This document shows, one piece after another, positions 34,907 to 43,269 of a stretch of 64,000 nucleotides of DNA (position 1 is its first letter; every line of letters starts with the position of its first letter). Position numbers and translations under genes: made by a program. Below the pieces are notes generated by a model. It worked only from the letters and a program-made list of their open reading frames with translations, was not told where the DNA came from and made no database searches. The DNA is taken from positions 1-64,000 of the forward strand of contig JBCBMY010000017.1 in the NCBI GenBank assembly GCA_039822045.1, read 5' to 3'. The stretch is from HLUCCA09 sp039822045. Its GTDB lineage: Bacteria; Pseudomonadota; Alphaproteobacteria; Rhodobacterales; Rhodobacteraceae.

Positions 34907-36881
34907 TTTCCTGCTCCTCTCCTTCGTCTTTCTTCTGGCCGGCATCGTCGCCGTGCCCATCGCCTCGCGCCTCGGGCTCGGCTCGGTCCTGGGCTACCTG
35001 CTGGCCGGCATGGCCATCTCGCCGCTTCTGGCCGCGCTCAATGTCGATGTCGTCTCGATCCAGCATTTCGCCGAGTTCGGCGTGGTGATGATGCTGTTCC
35101 TCGTCGGGCTCGAGCTGGAGCCCCGCGCGCTCTGGGATATGCGCGCACGGCTCCTGGGCCTTGGCGGCCTGCAGGTCGCGGGCTCGGCCGCGGTGATCGC
35201 GGCCGCGGCGATGATCCTGGGCCAGCCGCCCACCTTCGCCATCGCCATCGGCCTGATCTTCGCCCTCTCGTCGACCGCTATCGTCCTGCAAACGCTCAAT
35301 GAAAAGGGCCTGATGCGCTCCGACGGCGGTCAGGCGAGCTTCTCGGTGCTGCTCGCGCAAGACATCGCCGTCATCCCGATGCTCGCCCTCTTCCCCCTGC
35401 TCGCGATGCCCGAACTGATGGATGTCGTCGCCCCCGCGGCCGACGCCGCCCATGGCGCCGGTGCGGCCCACGGGGACGGCCACTCCGATGAGCACGCCGG
35501 GGACCACGGCGGCGGCATGAGCCTCGTCGACGGCCTCTCGCCCTTGCCCCGCGTCCTAATCACCCTCGGCGCCATCGCCCTGGTGATCGTCGGCGGCAGC
35601 CTGCTGACCCGCCCGATCTTCCGCTTCGTCGCCATGGCCAACCTGCGCGAGCTCTTCGTCGCCACGGCCCTGTGTATGGTCGTGGGCATCGCGCTTCTAA
35701 TGACCGTCGTCGGCCTTTCGCCTGCGCTCGGCACCTTCCTCGCCGGCGTCGTGCTTGCCAACTCCGAATACCGCCACGAGCTTGAATCCGACATCGACCC
35801 GTTCCGCGGCCTCCTTCTCGGTCTCTTCTTCATCACCGTGGGCGCCGCGCTGAACTTCTCGTTGCTCGCCGAGAACCTCCTTGTCGTTATCGGGCTCACC
35901 ATCGGCCTTCTGGCCCTCAAGGGTGGGGTCCTCTACGTCCTGGGGATCCTGTTCAAGGTGGAGGGCTCCAGCCGCTGGCTCTTCGCCCTCGGCCTCGCGC
36001 AGGCCGGCGAGTTCGCCTTCGTCCTCCTTGCCATGGCCACGGCCAACAGCGTCCTACCCGCCAGCCTCGCGGGCCTCCTGGTGATCGTCGTCACCCTCTC
36101 GATGCTCGCCACGCCGGGTCTCTTCATCCTCTACGACCGTGTGATCGCCCCCCGATTTGCCGATGCGCAAACCCAAGAGGCCGACGAGATCGACGAACAG
36201 GGCACCGTCATCATCGCCGGCCATGGCCGCTGGGGCGGCATCGTCAACCGCATCCTCCGCACCGCGGGCTATGAAACGGTCGTCCTCGACCACGATTCGC
36301 GGCAGCTTGAGATGCTGCGCGCCTTCAACATCCGTGTGTTCTTCGGCGACGCCACCCGGCCCGACCTTCTGCATGCCGCCGGTATCGAGCAGGCCAAGAT
36401 GCTGGTCGTCGCCATCGACGACCGAAACCAGGCGACGGAACTTGTCCAATACGTCACCAAGGCGCACCCGCACGTCTACATCATCGCGCGCGCCCGCGAC
36501 CGCAACCATGTGTATGAGCTCTACGGGGCCGGCTGCCGCGACATCATCCGCGAGACCTTCGACTCGGGCGTCCGTGCCGGTCGCTCCGCGCTGGTGGCCC
36601 TCGGCATGCACCCCTACACCGCTCAGCGCCGCGCCCACGATTTCGAGCGGCGCGACCGCTATGCGCTGGCCCAGCTCGCCAGCGTCTACGACCCGAGCAT
36701 CCCGATCCACGAGAACAAGCCCTATGTCGACCTCGCCATCAAGATCCGCGAGGAACAGGAGGCCGAGATGCGCAGCGCCCCGGGCGGGTTCGGCAAGGGC
36801 GAAGACCGCTCCTGGTCTCCCCCCACCACCGCCGATGTGCGCGCCGCCGAGGAAGGGCGCGCCCGCGCGTCAGGGGAATAG
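34899..36881 (+). CDS. Glutathione-gated K+ efflux antiporter, KefB/KefC family
   Basis: 660 residues. The N-terminal CPA2 antiporter domain of about 12 membrane segments opens with LLLSFVFLLAGIVAVPIASR, continues with HFAEFGVVMMLFLVGLELEP, and contains LSSTAIVLQTLNEKG. A Rossmann RCK/TrkA-N domain follows (VIIAGHGRWGGIVNRIL, near residue 435). Kef systems release K+ in exchange for H+ during electrophile stress and are held shut by glutathione. A loop near residues 180-207 is rich in His, Asp and Gly (five His in about 25 residues), which standard KefB/C proteins lack. The partner flavoprotein gene overlaps its start. Confidence 0.88.
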   Translation: MADFLLLSFVFLLAGIVAVPIASRLGLGSVLGYLLAGMAISPLLAALNVDVVSIQHFAEFGVVMMLFLVGLELEPRALWDMRARLLGLGGLQVAGSAAVIAAAAMILGQPPTFAIAIGLIFALSSTAIVLQTLNEKGLMRSDGGQASFSVLLAQDIAVIPMLALFPLLAMPELMDVVAPAADAAHGAGAAHGDGHSDEHAGDHGGGMSLVDGLSPLPRVLITLGAIALVIVGGSLLTRPIFRFVAMANLRELFVATALCMVVGIALLMTVVGLSPALGTFLAGVVLANSEYRHELESDIDPFRGLLLGLFFITVGAALNFSLLAENLLVVIGLTIGLLALKGGVLYVLGILFKVEGSSRWLFALGLAQAGEFAFVLLAMATANSVLPASLAGLLVIVVTLSMLATPGLFILYDRVIAPRFADAQTQEADEIDEQGTVIIAGHGRWGGIVNRILRTAGYETVVLDHDSRQLEMLRAFNIRVFFGDATRPDLLHAAGIEQAKMLVVAIDDRNQATELVQYVTKAHPHVYIIARARDRNHVYELYGAGCRDIIRETFDSGVRAGRSALVALGMHPYTAQRRAHDFERRDRYALAQLASVYDPSIPIHENKPYVDLAIKIREEQEAEMRSAPGGFGKGEDRSWSPPTTADVRAAEEGRARASGE

Positions 36882-36898
36882 CCGAACCGACGCGCACC

Positions 36899-37768
36899 TT
36901 ACTCCGCCATCAGCGCCGGCAGGCCGTCGCGATAACTCGGATAGAGCAGCGACACCCCCAGCTCATCCTTGATCCGGTCGTTTCGCACCCGCTTGCTCTC
37001 GGCATAGAAGCTGCGCGCCATCGGGCTCATCTCGGCCAGCTCGAACGGCACTTCCGGCGGCGGCGGCAGGCCCAATAGCTCGGCCGCATGGGCCAGCACG
37101 TCCTGCGGCGGGGCCGGGTCGTCATCGCACACGTTGTAGATCGCGGCCGTCCTGCGATCGTTGTTTGGCGCCGCAATCGACGCCTGCAGCACCTGCGCGA
37201 TGTCCTCCACATGAATGCGGCTGAACACCTGGCCCGTCTTGATGATCCGCCGCGCCGTGCCCGCCCGCACCTTCTCGAACGGCCCGCGCCCGGGCCCATA
37301 GATCCCGGCGAGGCGAAAGATGTGCAGGGGCAGCCCGGCATTCCGACAGGCCACCTGCCATTGGCGCTCGGCCATCACCCGGAGCCGCCCGCGCGGCGTC
37401 GCCGGCGACAGGGGCGACGCCTCATCGACCCAACCGCCCTGATGGTCGCCATAGACCCCGGTGGTCGAGAGATACCCGACCCAAACCGCCCGGCTCAACG
37501 GCAGCGCCTCCGCGATCTCCTCCAGAAACGGATCGCCCGATTCCAGCGGCGCGGCCGAAGCCAGGATGTGCGTCGCCTCCGCAAGCGCCGGCTTCAGGTC
37601 GTGGCCCGGAAAGATGATCGGCTCCACACCCTCATCTTTGAAGATGTTCACCTTCTCTTCCGTCCGCGTCGTGCCGATCACGCGCCAGCCGGGCCCCAAA
37701 AGCTTCACCAGCGCCCGGGCCGAATAGCCGTGCCCAAGCGACAGAAGCGTCCCTGTCTCCGGCGTCAC
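36899..37768 (-). CDS. NAD(P)-dependent epimerase/SDR-superfamily protein (YeeZ-like)
   Basis: 289 residues of extended/atypical SDR type: a nucleotide loop SLGHGYSARAL in place of the classic TGxxGxxG, then STTGVYGDHQGGWVDE with the Tyr region, and the substrate-domain sequence FRLAGIYGPGRGPFEKV. Such YeeZ-like proteins are widespread but uncharacterised; the substrate is unknown. It is followed 15 bp upstream by the class II aldolase gene on the same strand, so the two may be co-transcribed. Confidence 0.83.
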   Translation of the reverse strand: MTPETGTLLSLGHGYSARALVKLLGPGWRVIGTTRTEEKVNIFKDEGVEPIIFPGHDLKPALAEATHILASAAPLESGDPFLEEIAEALPLSRAVWVGYLSTTGVYGDHQGGWVDEASPLSPATPRGRLRVMAERQWQVACRNAGLPLHIFRLAGIYGPGRGPFEKVRAGTARRIIKTGQVFSRIHVEDIAQVLQASIAAPNNDRRTAAIYNVCDDDPAPPQDVLAHAAELLGLPPPPEVPFELAEMSPMARSFYAESKRVRNDRIKDELGVSLLYPSYRDGLPALMAE

Positions 37769-37783
37769 CAGCGCACCCGGGCC

Positions 37784-38533
37784 TCACGTGGCATAGGTGC
37801 TGCCTTCGGCATCGAGGATCGCCTTCAGCTCACTCAGATGCGCCTGCCCTTCGCCCGGATAGCCGTTGAGTTCGGCCTCGGTCTTGGCCGCGACCTCATC
37901 CGACAGAATGCGCAACGGCCGGCCTGTCTGCAGGGCGCGGATATAGGTCTCGGCGGCGCGCTCGAAATAGTAGAGCCGGTTGAAGGTCTCGGCGATGGTC
38001 TGGCCGATCACCATCACCCCGTGATTGCCCATGATCAGAACGGTCTTCGACGGGTCCGACAGAAGGTCGGCACAGCGCTCGCCCTCTTCGGTAAAGGCCA
38101 GCCCGCCATACTCGGCATCGACCGCCTGCCGCCCATAGAAGATGCACGCATTCTGATCGAGCGGCGGCAGCACCGGATCCTCCAGGCAGGCCAGGACCGT
38201 GGCAAAGGCCGAATGCACATGCATCGCGCACCGCGCATGCTGGCACAGGCGATGGAGGCTGCCATGGAGGCCCCAGGCGGTCGGGTCGGGCGCGCCCGGG
38301 CGGTTCAACGTGTCCGGATCGTTGGCGTCGACCTCCAGCAGGTCCGACGCTTTCACCCGCGAGAAATGCGTGTTGTTTGGGTTCACCAGGAACCGCGTGC
38401 CGTCCTCGTTGACGGCCAGCGAGAAATGGTTCGCGACGGCCTCGTGCATGTTGAGCCGGGCCGTCCATCGCAGCGCAGCGGCAAGGTCCACCCGCTCGGC
38501 CCAATGGGTGATGTTCTGCGTCGGCGCGTTCAT
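37784..38533 (-). CDS. Class II aldolase/adducin family protein
   Basis: 249 residues with the class II aldolase fold: ANHFSLAVNEDGTRFLVNPN (phosphate/metal region), the metal ligands in CAMHVHSAFATVLA, and ILIMGNHGVMVIG supplying a further His. The length and the opening (AALRWTARLNMHEAVANHFS) fit the adducin-like clade, whose substrates are mostly unknown. It differs clearly from the otnC paralogue in the same window. It is probably in an operon with the SDR protein downstream. Confidence 0.82.
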   Translation of the reverse strand: MNAPTQNITHWAERVDLAAALRWTARLNMHEAVANHFSLAVNEDGTRFLVNPNNTHFSRVKASDLLEVDANDPDTLNRPGAPDPTAWGLHGSLHRLCQHARCAMHVHSAFATVLACLEDPVLPPLDQNACIFYGRQAVDAEYGGLAFTEEGERCADLLSDPSKTVLIMGNHGVMVIGQTIAETFNRLYYFERAAETYIRALQTGRPLRILSDEVAAKTEAELNGYPGEGQAHLSELKAILDAEGSTYAT

Positions 38534-38633
38534 TGGGGCCTCCTGTCATGGCGGGGTCATAGGGCGGGCTCATGGTCCACCGACACCCTAGGCCGTCACG
38601 TGGAAAAGGTGAACTGCCTCAGCCATCCGTTTC

Positions 38634-38681
38634 GCCCGGCCGCACGCCGGGCCGCCCCCGACCGCCCCCACGGGCGGGGGC
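38634..38681 (+). promoter_or_regulatory. Two GC-rich hairpins in the leader of the adenine deaminase gene
   Basis: GCCCGGC/GCCGGGC (38634-38640 with 38646-38652) and GCCCCC/GGGGGC (38664-38669 with 38676-38681) can form adjacent stems about 110-155 bases before the ade ATG. They may be a terminator or attenuator, or only GC-rich chance structure. No purine-riboswitch core was seen. Confidence 0.3.
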
Positions 38682-38789
38682 TTCTCCTCCACCCGCGGCC
38701 GGGGACCGCCTTTGTGTCAAAAGACGTACCATCGGCGGCCCGCCACTACCCCACCTTGCACTCCCTCCCCTTTTGCGAAATTCTAAACC

Positions 38790-40595
38790 ATGCCTCACCA
38801 GCCATTTCCGTCCTGGGCCGAAACCGCCCCGCGCCTCGTCGCCACCGCCGCCGGCCGCACGCAGGCCGACACCGTGATCCGCAAGGGCACGTGGGTGAAC
38901 GTCCATACGCGTGAGGCGCTGCCCGACCACGACATCGCCATCGCCGCCGGCCGCATCGCCTATGTCGGCCCCGACGCCGCGCACTGCACCGGCCCCGACA
39001 CGCACGTGATCGAGGCCAACGGCCGCTTCATGGTCCCCGGCCTCTGCGACGGCCACATGCACATTGAGTCTGGCATGCTCACGCCGGCCGAGTTCGCCCG
39101 CGCCGTCATCCCCCATGGCACGACGACCATGTTCACCGACCCGCACGAAATCGCCAACGTGCTGGGCCTCGACGGCGTGCGCCTGATGCATGACGAGGCG
39201 CTGATGCAGCCCGTCAACATCTTCACCCAGATGCCCTCCTGCGCCCCCTCGGCGCCCGGGCTCGAGACCACGGGCTACGAGATCGGCCCCGAAGACGTCG
39301 CCGCAGCCATGACCTGGCCCGGCATCATCGGCCTCGGCGAAATGATGAACTTCCCCGGCGTCGTGAACGGCGATCCTCAGATGCTCGCCGAAATTGCCGA
39401 AACCCAACGCGCCGGCAAAACCGTTGGCGGCCACTATGCCTCGCCCGATCTCGGCCCGGCCTTCCATGCCTATGCCGCGGGCGGCCCGGCTGACGACCAT
39501 GAGGGCACGCGCGAGGCCGACGCCGTGATGCGCGCCCGGCAGGGCATGCGCGCGATGCTGCGCCTCGGCTCGGCCTGGTACGATGTCGAGGCCCAGATCA
39601 CCGCGATCACCGAACAGGGGCTCGACCCGCGGGGCTTCGTTCTTTGCACCGACGATTGCTTCGCCAAGACGCTGGTGCAGGACGGGCACATGAACCGCGT
39701 CGTCCGCCACGCCATCGCCTGTGGCTGCGACCCGCTCATCGCCCTCCAGATGGCGACGCTCAACACCGCCACCCATTTCGGGCTGGAGCGCGAGCTCGGC
39801 TCCATCGCCCCCGGCCGCCGCGCCGACATCATCCTGACGTCCGACCTCACCACGCTGCCCGTCGAAACGGTCATCGCCCGGGGTCAGGTCGTGGCCGAGA
39901 ACGGCGCGCTCCGCGTCGACTGCCCCCATCTCGACTGGCCCGACAGCGCCCGCCAGACCGTGCACATCGCCAAGCCGCTGGCCGCCGCCGACTTCCAGAT
40001 CGCAGCCCCGAAAGGCGCAAACCGCGTCCGCGCCCGCGTCATCGGCGTGGTCGAGAACCAGGCCCCGACCGAGGCGCGCTCAGCCGACCTGCCCGTCGTC
40101 GACGGCGTGGTCGAGGGCGAGGGCGAGGTCTGCCAGATCGCGCTGGTCGAGCGGCACCGGGCCACCGGCGGCGTCACCAACGCCTTCGTCTCGGGCTTCG
40201 GCTATTCCGGCGACATGGCGCTCGCCTCCACCGTCGCCCATGACAGTCACCACATGATCGTCGTCGGCACCTCTCGCACCGACATGGCGCTCGCGGCCAA
40301 CGAACTGGCCCGCACCGGCGGCGGCGTGGCCCTCTTCGCGGGCGGCACCCGCAAGGCCCTGATCGAGCTGCCGATCGCCGGCCTGATGTCCGACAGCCCC
40401 GCCGCCGAGGTGGCCGCCAAGGTCGACATGCTCGTCGCCGAGATGCAGGCCGCCGGCTGCACCCTCAACAACGCCTTTATGCAGCACTCGCTTCTGGCCC
40501 TCGTCGTCATCCCCTCGCTCCGGATCTCCGACAAGGGCCTTGTCGACGTCACCACTTTCGAGATCACCGACCTGATCGAGGATACCCTGGCATGA
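38790..40595 (+). CDS. ade: Adenine deaminase
   Basis: 601 residues of the amidohydrolase superfamily, Ade type. It deaminates adenine to hypoxanthine. The dinuclear metal-site motif is GLCDGHMHIESGM in the N-terminal third, followed by PHGTTTMFTDPHEIANVLG. Later ligands lie in VGGHYASPDLG and FVLCTDDCFAKT. The C-terminal domain includes GFGYSGDMALASTVAHDSHH and TGGGVALFAGG, typical of full-length Ade. Its stop overlaps the AMP nucleosidase start (ATGA), forming an AMP-to-hypoxanthine salvage unit. Confidence 0.93.
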   Translation: MPHQPFPSWAETAPRLVATAAGRTQADTVIRKGTWVNVHTREALPDHDIAIAAGRIAYVGPDAAHCTGPDTHVIEANGRFMVPGLCDGHMHIESGMLTPAEFARAVIPHGTTTMFTDPHEIANVLGLDGVRLMHDEALMQPVNIFTQMPSCAPSAPGLETTGYEIGPEDVAAAMTWPGIIGLGEMMNFPGVVNGDPQMLAEIAETQRAGKTVGGHYASPDLGPAFHAYAAGGPADDHEGTREADAVMRARQGMRAMLRLGSAWYDVEAQITAITEQGLDPRGFVLCTDDCFAKTLVQDGHMNRVVRHAIACGCDPLIALQMATLNTATHFGLERELGSIAPGRRADIILTSDLTTLPVETVIARGQVVAENGALRVDCPHLDWPDSARQTVHIAKPLAAADFQIAAPKGANRVRARVIGVVENQAPTEARSADLPVVDGVVEGEGEVCQIALVERHRATGGVTNAFVSGFGYSGDMALASTVAHDSHHMIVVGTSRTDMALAANELARTGGGVALFAGGTRKALIELPIAGLMSDSPAAEVAAKVDMLVAEMQAAGCTLNNAFMQHSLLALVVIPSLRISDKGLVDVTTFEITDLIEDTLA

Positions 40596-42076
40596 ATGTC
40601 CGCGACCGTATCGCCCCCATCATCACGCCCGATCTGCCGGGCCCCGCGCTCTTCCACGACGCCACCGACGCGGTCGACCGGCTGACCGAGCTCTATGACG
40701 GCGCCATCGTCTTTCTCTGCGCCCGCTTCGCCGAAACCGTGAAAAACGGCCGCCCTGACTGCCGCTACCGCGCCCATTACCCCGAGATCCGGCTGACCAC
40801 GACCTCCTTCGCCGAGGCCGACTCGCGCCTCGCGTTCGGCCATGTCCCCATGCCCGGCACCTACTCCACCAACGTCACGCGGCCCGACCTTTTCCGGAAC
40901 TACCTGATCCAGCAGATCGGCCTCCTGATCGAAAACCACGGCCAGCCGGTCGAGATCGGCCCGTCGGACACGCCGATCCCCGTCCACTTCGCCATGGCGC
41001 AGGCCGACCGCCCGGAAGTGCCGCAAGAGGGCGCGCTCGAATTCCCGCTCCGCGATGTGTTCGACGTGCCCGACCTCGCCACCACGAACGACGCCATCGT
41101 TAACGGCTATGATGTCCACCACGAAGACGGCTCAGGCGCGCTGGCCCCGTTCACAGCCCAGCGGATCGACTACTCACTGGCCCGGCTGCAGCACTACACC
41201 GCCACGCGGGCCGAGCATTTCCAGAACCATGTCCTCTTCACCAACTACCAGTTCTATGTCGACGAGTTCGAGGCCTATGCCCGCGCCGCCCTGGCCGACC
41301 CCGACTCGGGCTACACCTCGTTCGTCGCCCCCGGCAATGTCGAGATCACCGACCCCGAGGCCCCCATCCCGGTGCTGCCCAAGCTGCCGCAGATGCCGAC
41401 CTACCACCTCAAGCGCAAAAACGAGGCCGGGATCTCGCTGGTGAATATCGGCGTCGGCCCCTCCAACGCCAAAACCGCGACCGACCATATCGCGGTCCTC
41501 CGGCCCCATGCCTGGCTGATGGTCGGCCATTGCGCGGGTCTCCGGAATACCCAGAAGCTCGGCGATTTCGTCCTGGCCCACGCCTATCTGCGGGAAGACA
41601 AGGTGCTCGACGACGATCTGCCTGTCTGGGTCCCAATCCCGCCGCTGGCCGAGATCCAGGTCGCGCTCGAAGACGCCGTCGAGCGGGTGACCGAGCTGCA
41701 GGGCTACGAGCTCAAGCGGATCATGCGCACCGGCACCGTGGCCACGGTCGACAACCGCAACTGGGAACTGCGCGACCAGTCCGGCCCGGTCCAGCGCCTC
41801 AGCCAGTCCCGCGCCATCGCGTTAGACATGGAAAGCGCCACCATCGCCGCCAACGGCTTCCGCTTCCGCGTCCCCTACGGCACGCTCCTTTGCGTTTCCG
41901 ACAAGCCCCTCCACGGCGAGCTGAAGCTCCCCGGCATGGCGTCGGAATTCTACCGCACCCAGGTCGCCCGCCACCTCCTGATCGGCATCCGCGCCATGGA
42001 AAACCTCCGCTCCATGCCCCTCGAACGCCTCCATTCCCGGAAACTCCGCAGCTTCGAGGAAACGGCGTTCCTCTAG
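40592..42076 (+). CDS. amn: AMP nucleosidase
   Basis: 494 residues. It hydrolyses AMP to adenine and ribose 5-phosphate. The N-terminal AMP nucleosidase domain includes GRPDCRYRAHYPEIRLTTTS and GHVPMPGTYSTNVTRPDLF. The C-terminal nucleoside-phosphorylase-like domain has VNIGVGPSNAKTATDHIAVL, WLMVGHCAGLRNTQKLGD and ALDMESATIAANGFRFRVPY. It is coupled to ade by a 4-bp overlap, so adenine released from AMP is passed on to deamination. Confidence 0.93.
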   Translation: MNVRDRIAPIITPDLPGPALFHDATDAVDRLTELYDGAIVFLCARFAETVKNGRPDCRYRAHYPEIRLTTTSFAEADSRLAFGHVPMPGTYSTNVTRPDLFRNYLIQQIGLLIENHGQPVEIGPSDTPIPVHFAMAQADRPEVPQEGALEFPLRDVFDVPDLATTNDAIVNGYDVHHEDGSGALAPFTAQRIDYSLARLQHYTATRAEHFQNHVLFTNYQFYVDEFEAYARAALADPDSGYTSFVAPGNVEITDPEAPIPVLPKLPQMPTYHLKRKNEAGISLVNIGVGPSNAKTATDHIAVLRPHAWLMVGHCAGLRNTQKLGDFVLAHAYLREDKVLDDDLPVWVPIPPLAEIQVALEDAVERVTELQGYELKRIMRTGTVATVDNRNWELRDQSGPVQRLSQSRAIALDMESATIAANGFRFRVPYGTLLCVSDKPLHGELKLPGMASEFYRTQVARHLLIGIRAMENLRSMPLERLHSRKLRSFEETAFL

Positions 42077-42313
42077 CGCCCGTCGCCGACGCAAGGGCTT
42101 TAGCCCGCCGCGCCGCTCCCACGGCCCGCCGATGGCGCGGCTCGTCTTCCAAACCCGCCGGAATCGACATCTTGAGACCCGAAACCGCTCCGAAACCCAG
42201 AAAACCCTTGTTTTCTTGATAAAAGCCCCACAAAAAGTTGTGCACATACTCTAGATTGCGTAGAACCGCTCAATAGCCCCACCAAAAGAGGGCATGGACC
42301 GAGGAGACCATAC

Positions 42314-42601
42314 ATGGCCAAACCCATGACCAAGACCCAGCTCGTCGCTGCACTCGCCGAAGAGATGGAAGCCGACAAGAAGACGGCCGGCGCCGCGCTC
42401 GACGCCCTGACCGACATTATTACCAAGGAAGTGGCCGGCGGCGGCGCCGTCACCCTCCCCGGCGTCGGCAAGATCTTTTGCCGCGAGCGCCCCGAGCGCA
42501 TGGTGCGCAACCCGGCCACCGGCGAGCAGATCAAGAAGGATGCCGACAAGCAGGTGAAGGTCACCATTGCCAAGGCCCTGAAGGACAGCGTCAACGACTG
42601 A
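42314..42601 (+). CDS. HU-family DNA-binding protein
   Basis: 95 residues of HU/IHF type: the N-terminal helices (KTQLVAALAEEMEADKKTAG) and the beta-arm region (GAVTLPGVGKIFCRERPERM, RNPATGEQIK). It packages and bends DNA. A GAGGAG site precedes the ATG at 42314, and an AT-rich promoter region lies between about 42200 and 42270. It is a single-gene unit closed by a strong terminator. The Lys-rich C-terminus (KKDADKQVKVTIAKALKD) is usual for the family. HupB and related HU types cannot be separated from sequence alone. Confidence 0.9.
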   Translation: MAKPMTKTQLVAALAEEMEADKKTAGAALDALTDIITKEVAGGGAVTLPGVGKIFCRERPERMVRNPATGEQIKKDADKQVKVTIAKALKDSVND

Positions 42602-42627
42602 CCTTTCCTCGATCCCGGAATGCTGAG

Positions 42628-42658
42628 AAGGTCGTCCCTGGGGCGGCCTTTCTCTTTT
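42628..42658 (+). terminator. Rho-independent terminator of the HU gene
   Basis: AAGGTCGTCC (42628-42637) pairs with GGGCGGCCTT (42641-42650), a 10-bp stem with two G-T pairs and a 3-base loop, followed by TCTCTTTT. It lies 27 bp after the HU stop codon. Confidence 0.8.
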
Positions 42659-42692
42659 GCGCCCCTGTCTCAGCGCGGCAGAGGAGGCGATC

Positions 42693-43085
42693 GTGGCAAA
42701 GGTAACCGGGATCGGCGGGCTCTTCTTCCGTGCCACCGATCCAGAAGCGCTCCAATCCTGGTATGCCAAGCATCTCGGCCTGCCCGCCGGTCCGATGCCC
42801 TGGATGCAGGAGGGCGGGCCCACGGTGTTCGCTCCGTTCGAGCGGGGCTCCGACTATTTCCCCGACCAGTTCCTCCACATGATCAATCTCCGGGTCGACG
42901 ATCTGACCGGTCTTATCGCTCAGCTCGAGGCCGCCGGCATCGCCGTTGAGACCCGCGAGGAGTGGGACGGCGACGGCACCTACGGCACCTTCGCCCGGGT
43001 GCATGACCCCGAGGGCAACCCGATCGAGCTGTGGCAGCCGCCAGCCGCTCTCCCCGCTGCGCCCGAGGGCGACGCGCCGGCCTGA
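42693..43085 (+). CDS. VOC/glyoxalase-fold protein
   Basis: 130 residues of the vicinal-oxygen-chelate superfamily, two beta-alpha-beta-beta-beta modules: GGLFFRATDPEALQSWYAKH at the start, and VHDPEGNPIELWQP at the end with the usual metal-ligand Glu. Members include glyoxalase I-like lyases, bleomycin-resistance proteins and dioxygenases; the substrate cannot be told. The GTG at 42693 has a very good GAGGAGG site. It lies 58 bp upstream of the repeat-containing leader ORF. Confidence 0.83.
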   Translation: MAKVTGIGGLFFRATDPEALQSWYAKHLGLPAGPMPWMQEGGPTVFAPFERGSDYFPDQFLHMINLRVDDLTGLIAQLEAAGIAVETREEWDGDGTYGTFARVHDPEGNPIELWQPPAALPAAPEGDAPA

Positions 43086-43143
43086 GGCCCTTGCGCGTGC
43101 CGCCGGTTTCCGCTTCCGTCTCCCCGCCGGAGGGGGTTGCCAA

Positions 43144-43269
43144 GTGATGAACCGGGCGCACGCGGAGTCATATGAAGCTCATATGGTACTCATATGGTTC
43201 TCATATGCTATTCATACGCGAGTCATATGCGAGTCATATGGAATTCATATGCGCATTCGGGGCGCCTGA
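43144..43269 (+). CDS. Repeat-built small ORF (about 41 aa), probable leader peptide of the DMT exporter
   Basis: A GTG at 43144 (or ATG at 43147) is preceded by GGAGGGGG at 43129-43136, an ideal Shine-Dalgarno 7 bases away. The frame stays open through the whole CATATG array and ends with TGA at 43267-43269, immediately adjoining the ATG of the DMT transporter (TGAATG). Because 3 x 11 bp equals 33 bp, the DNA array produces an 11-residue peptide repeat: the units begin ESYEAHM, FSYAIHT and ESYGIHM. The peptide is Tyr-, His-, Ile- and Met-rich and partly hydrophobic. The DMT gene lacks a strong ribosome site of its own, so translational coupling or a sensing leader peptide is plausible. Expression is unproven. 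Confidence 0.5.
   Translation: MMNRAHAESYEAHMVLIWFSYAIHTRVICESYGIHMRIRGA
43166..43253 (+). repeat. Tandem array of eight 11-bp units, consensus NNTCATATGNN
   Basis: CATATG hexamers start at 43169, 43180, 43191, 43202, 43213 (as CATACG), 43224, 43235 and 43246, exactly 11 bp apart, and each is preceded by T. The flanking bases vary (aa/gc, gt/ac, gt/tc, ct/at, cg/ag), so only the palindromic core is conserved, as in a protein-binding array with one site per helical turn. The array ends 16 bp before the DMT transporter start. It is strikingly AT-rich in a GC-rich genome. Confidence 0.95.

Noticed and set aside
38534..38789. Purine riboswitch before adenine deaminase
   Set aside because: Only GC-rich hairpins are seen; the conserved purine-aptamer loop sequences are missing.
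43166..43253. CRISPR array
   Set aside because: The unit is 11 bp with a 6-bp palindromic core. CRISPR repeats and spacers are each about 25-40 bp, and no cas genes are present.
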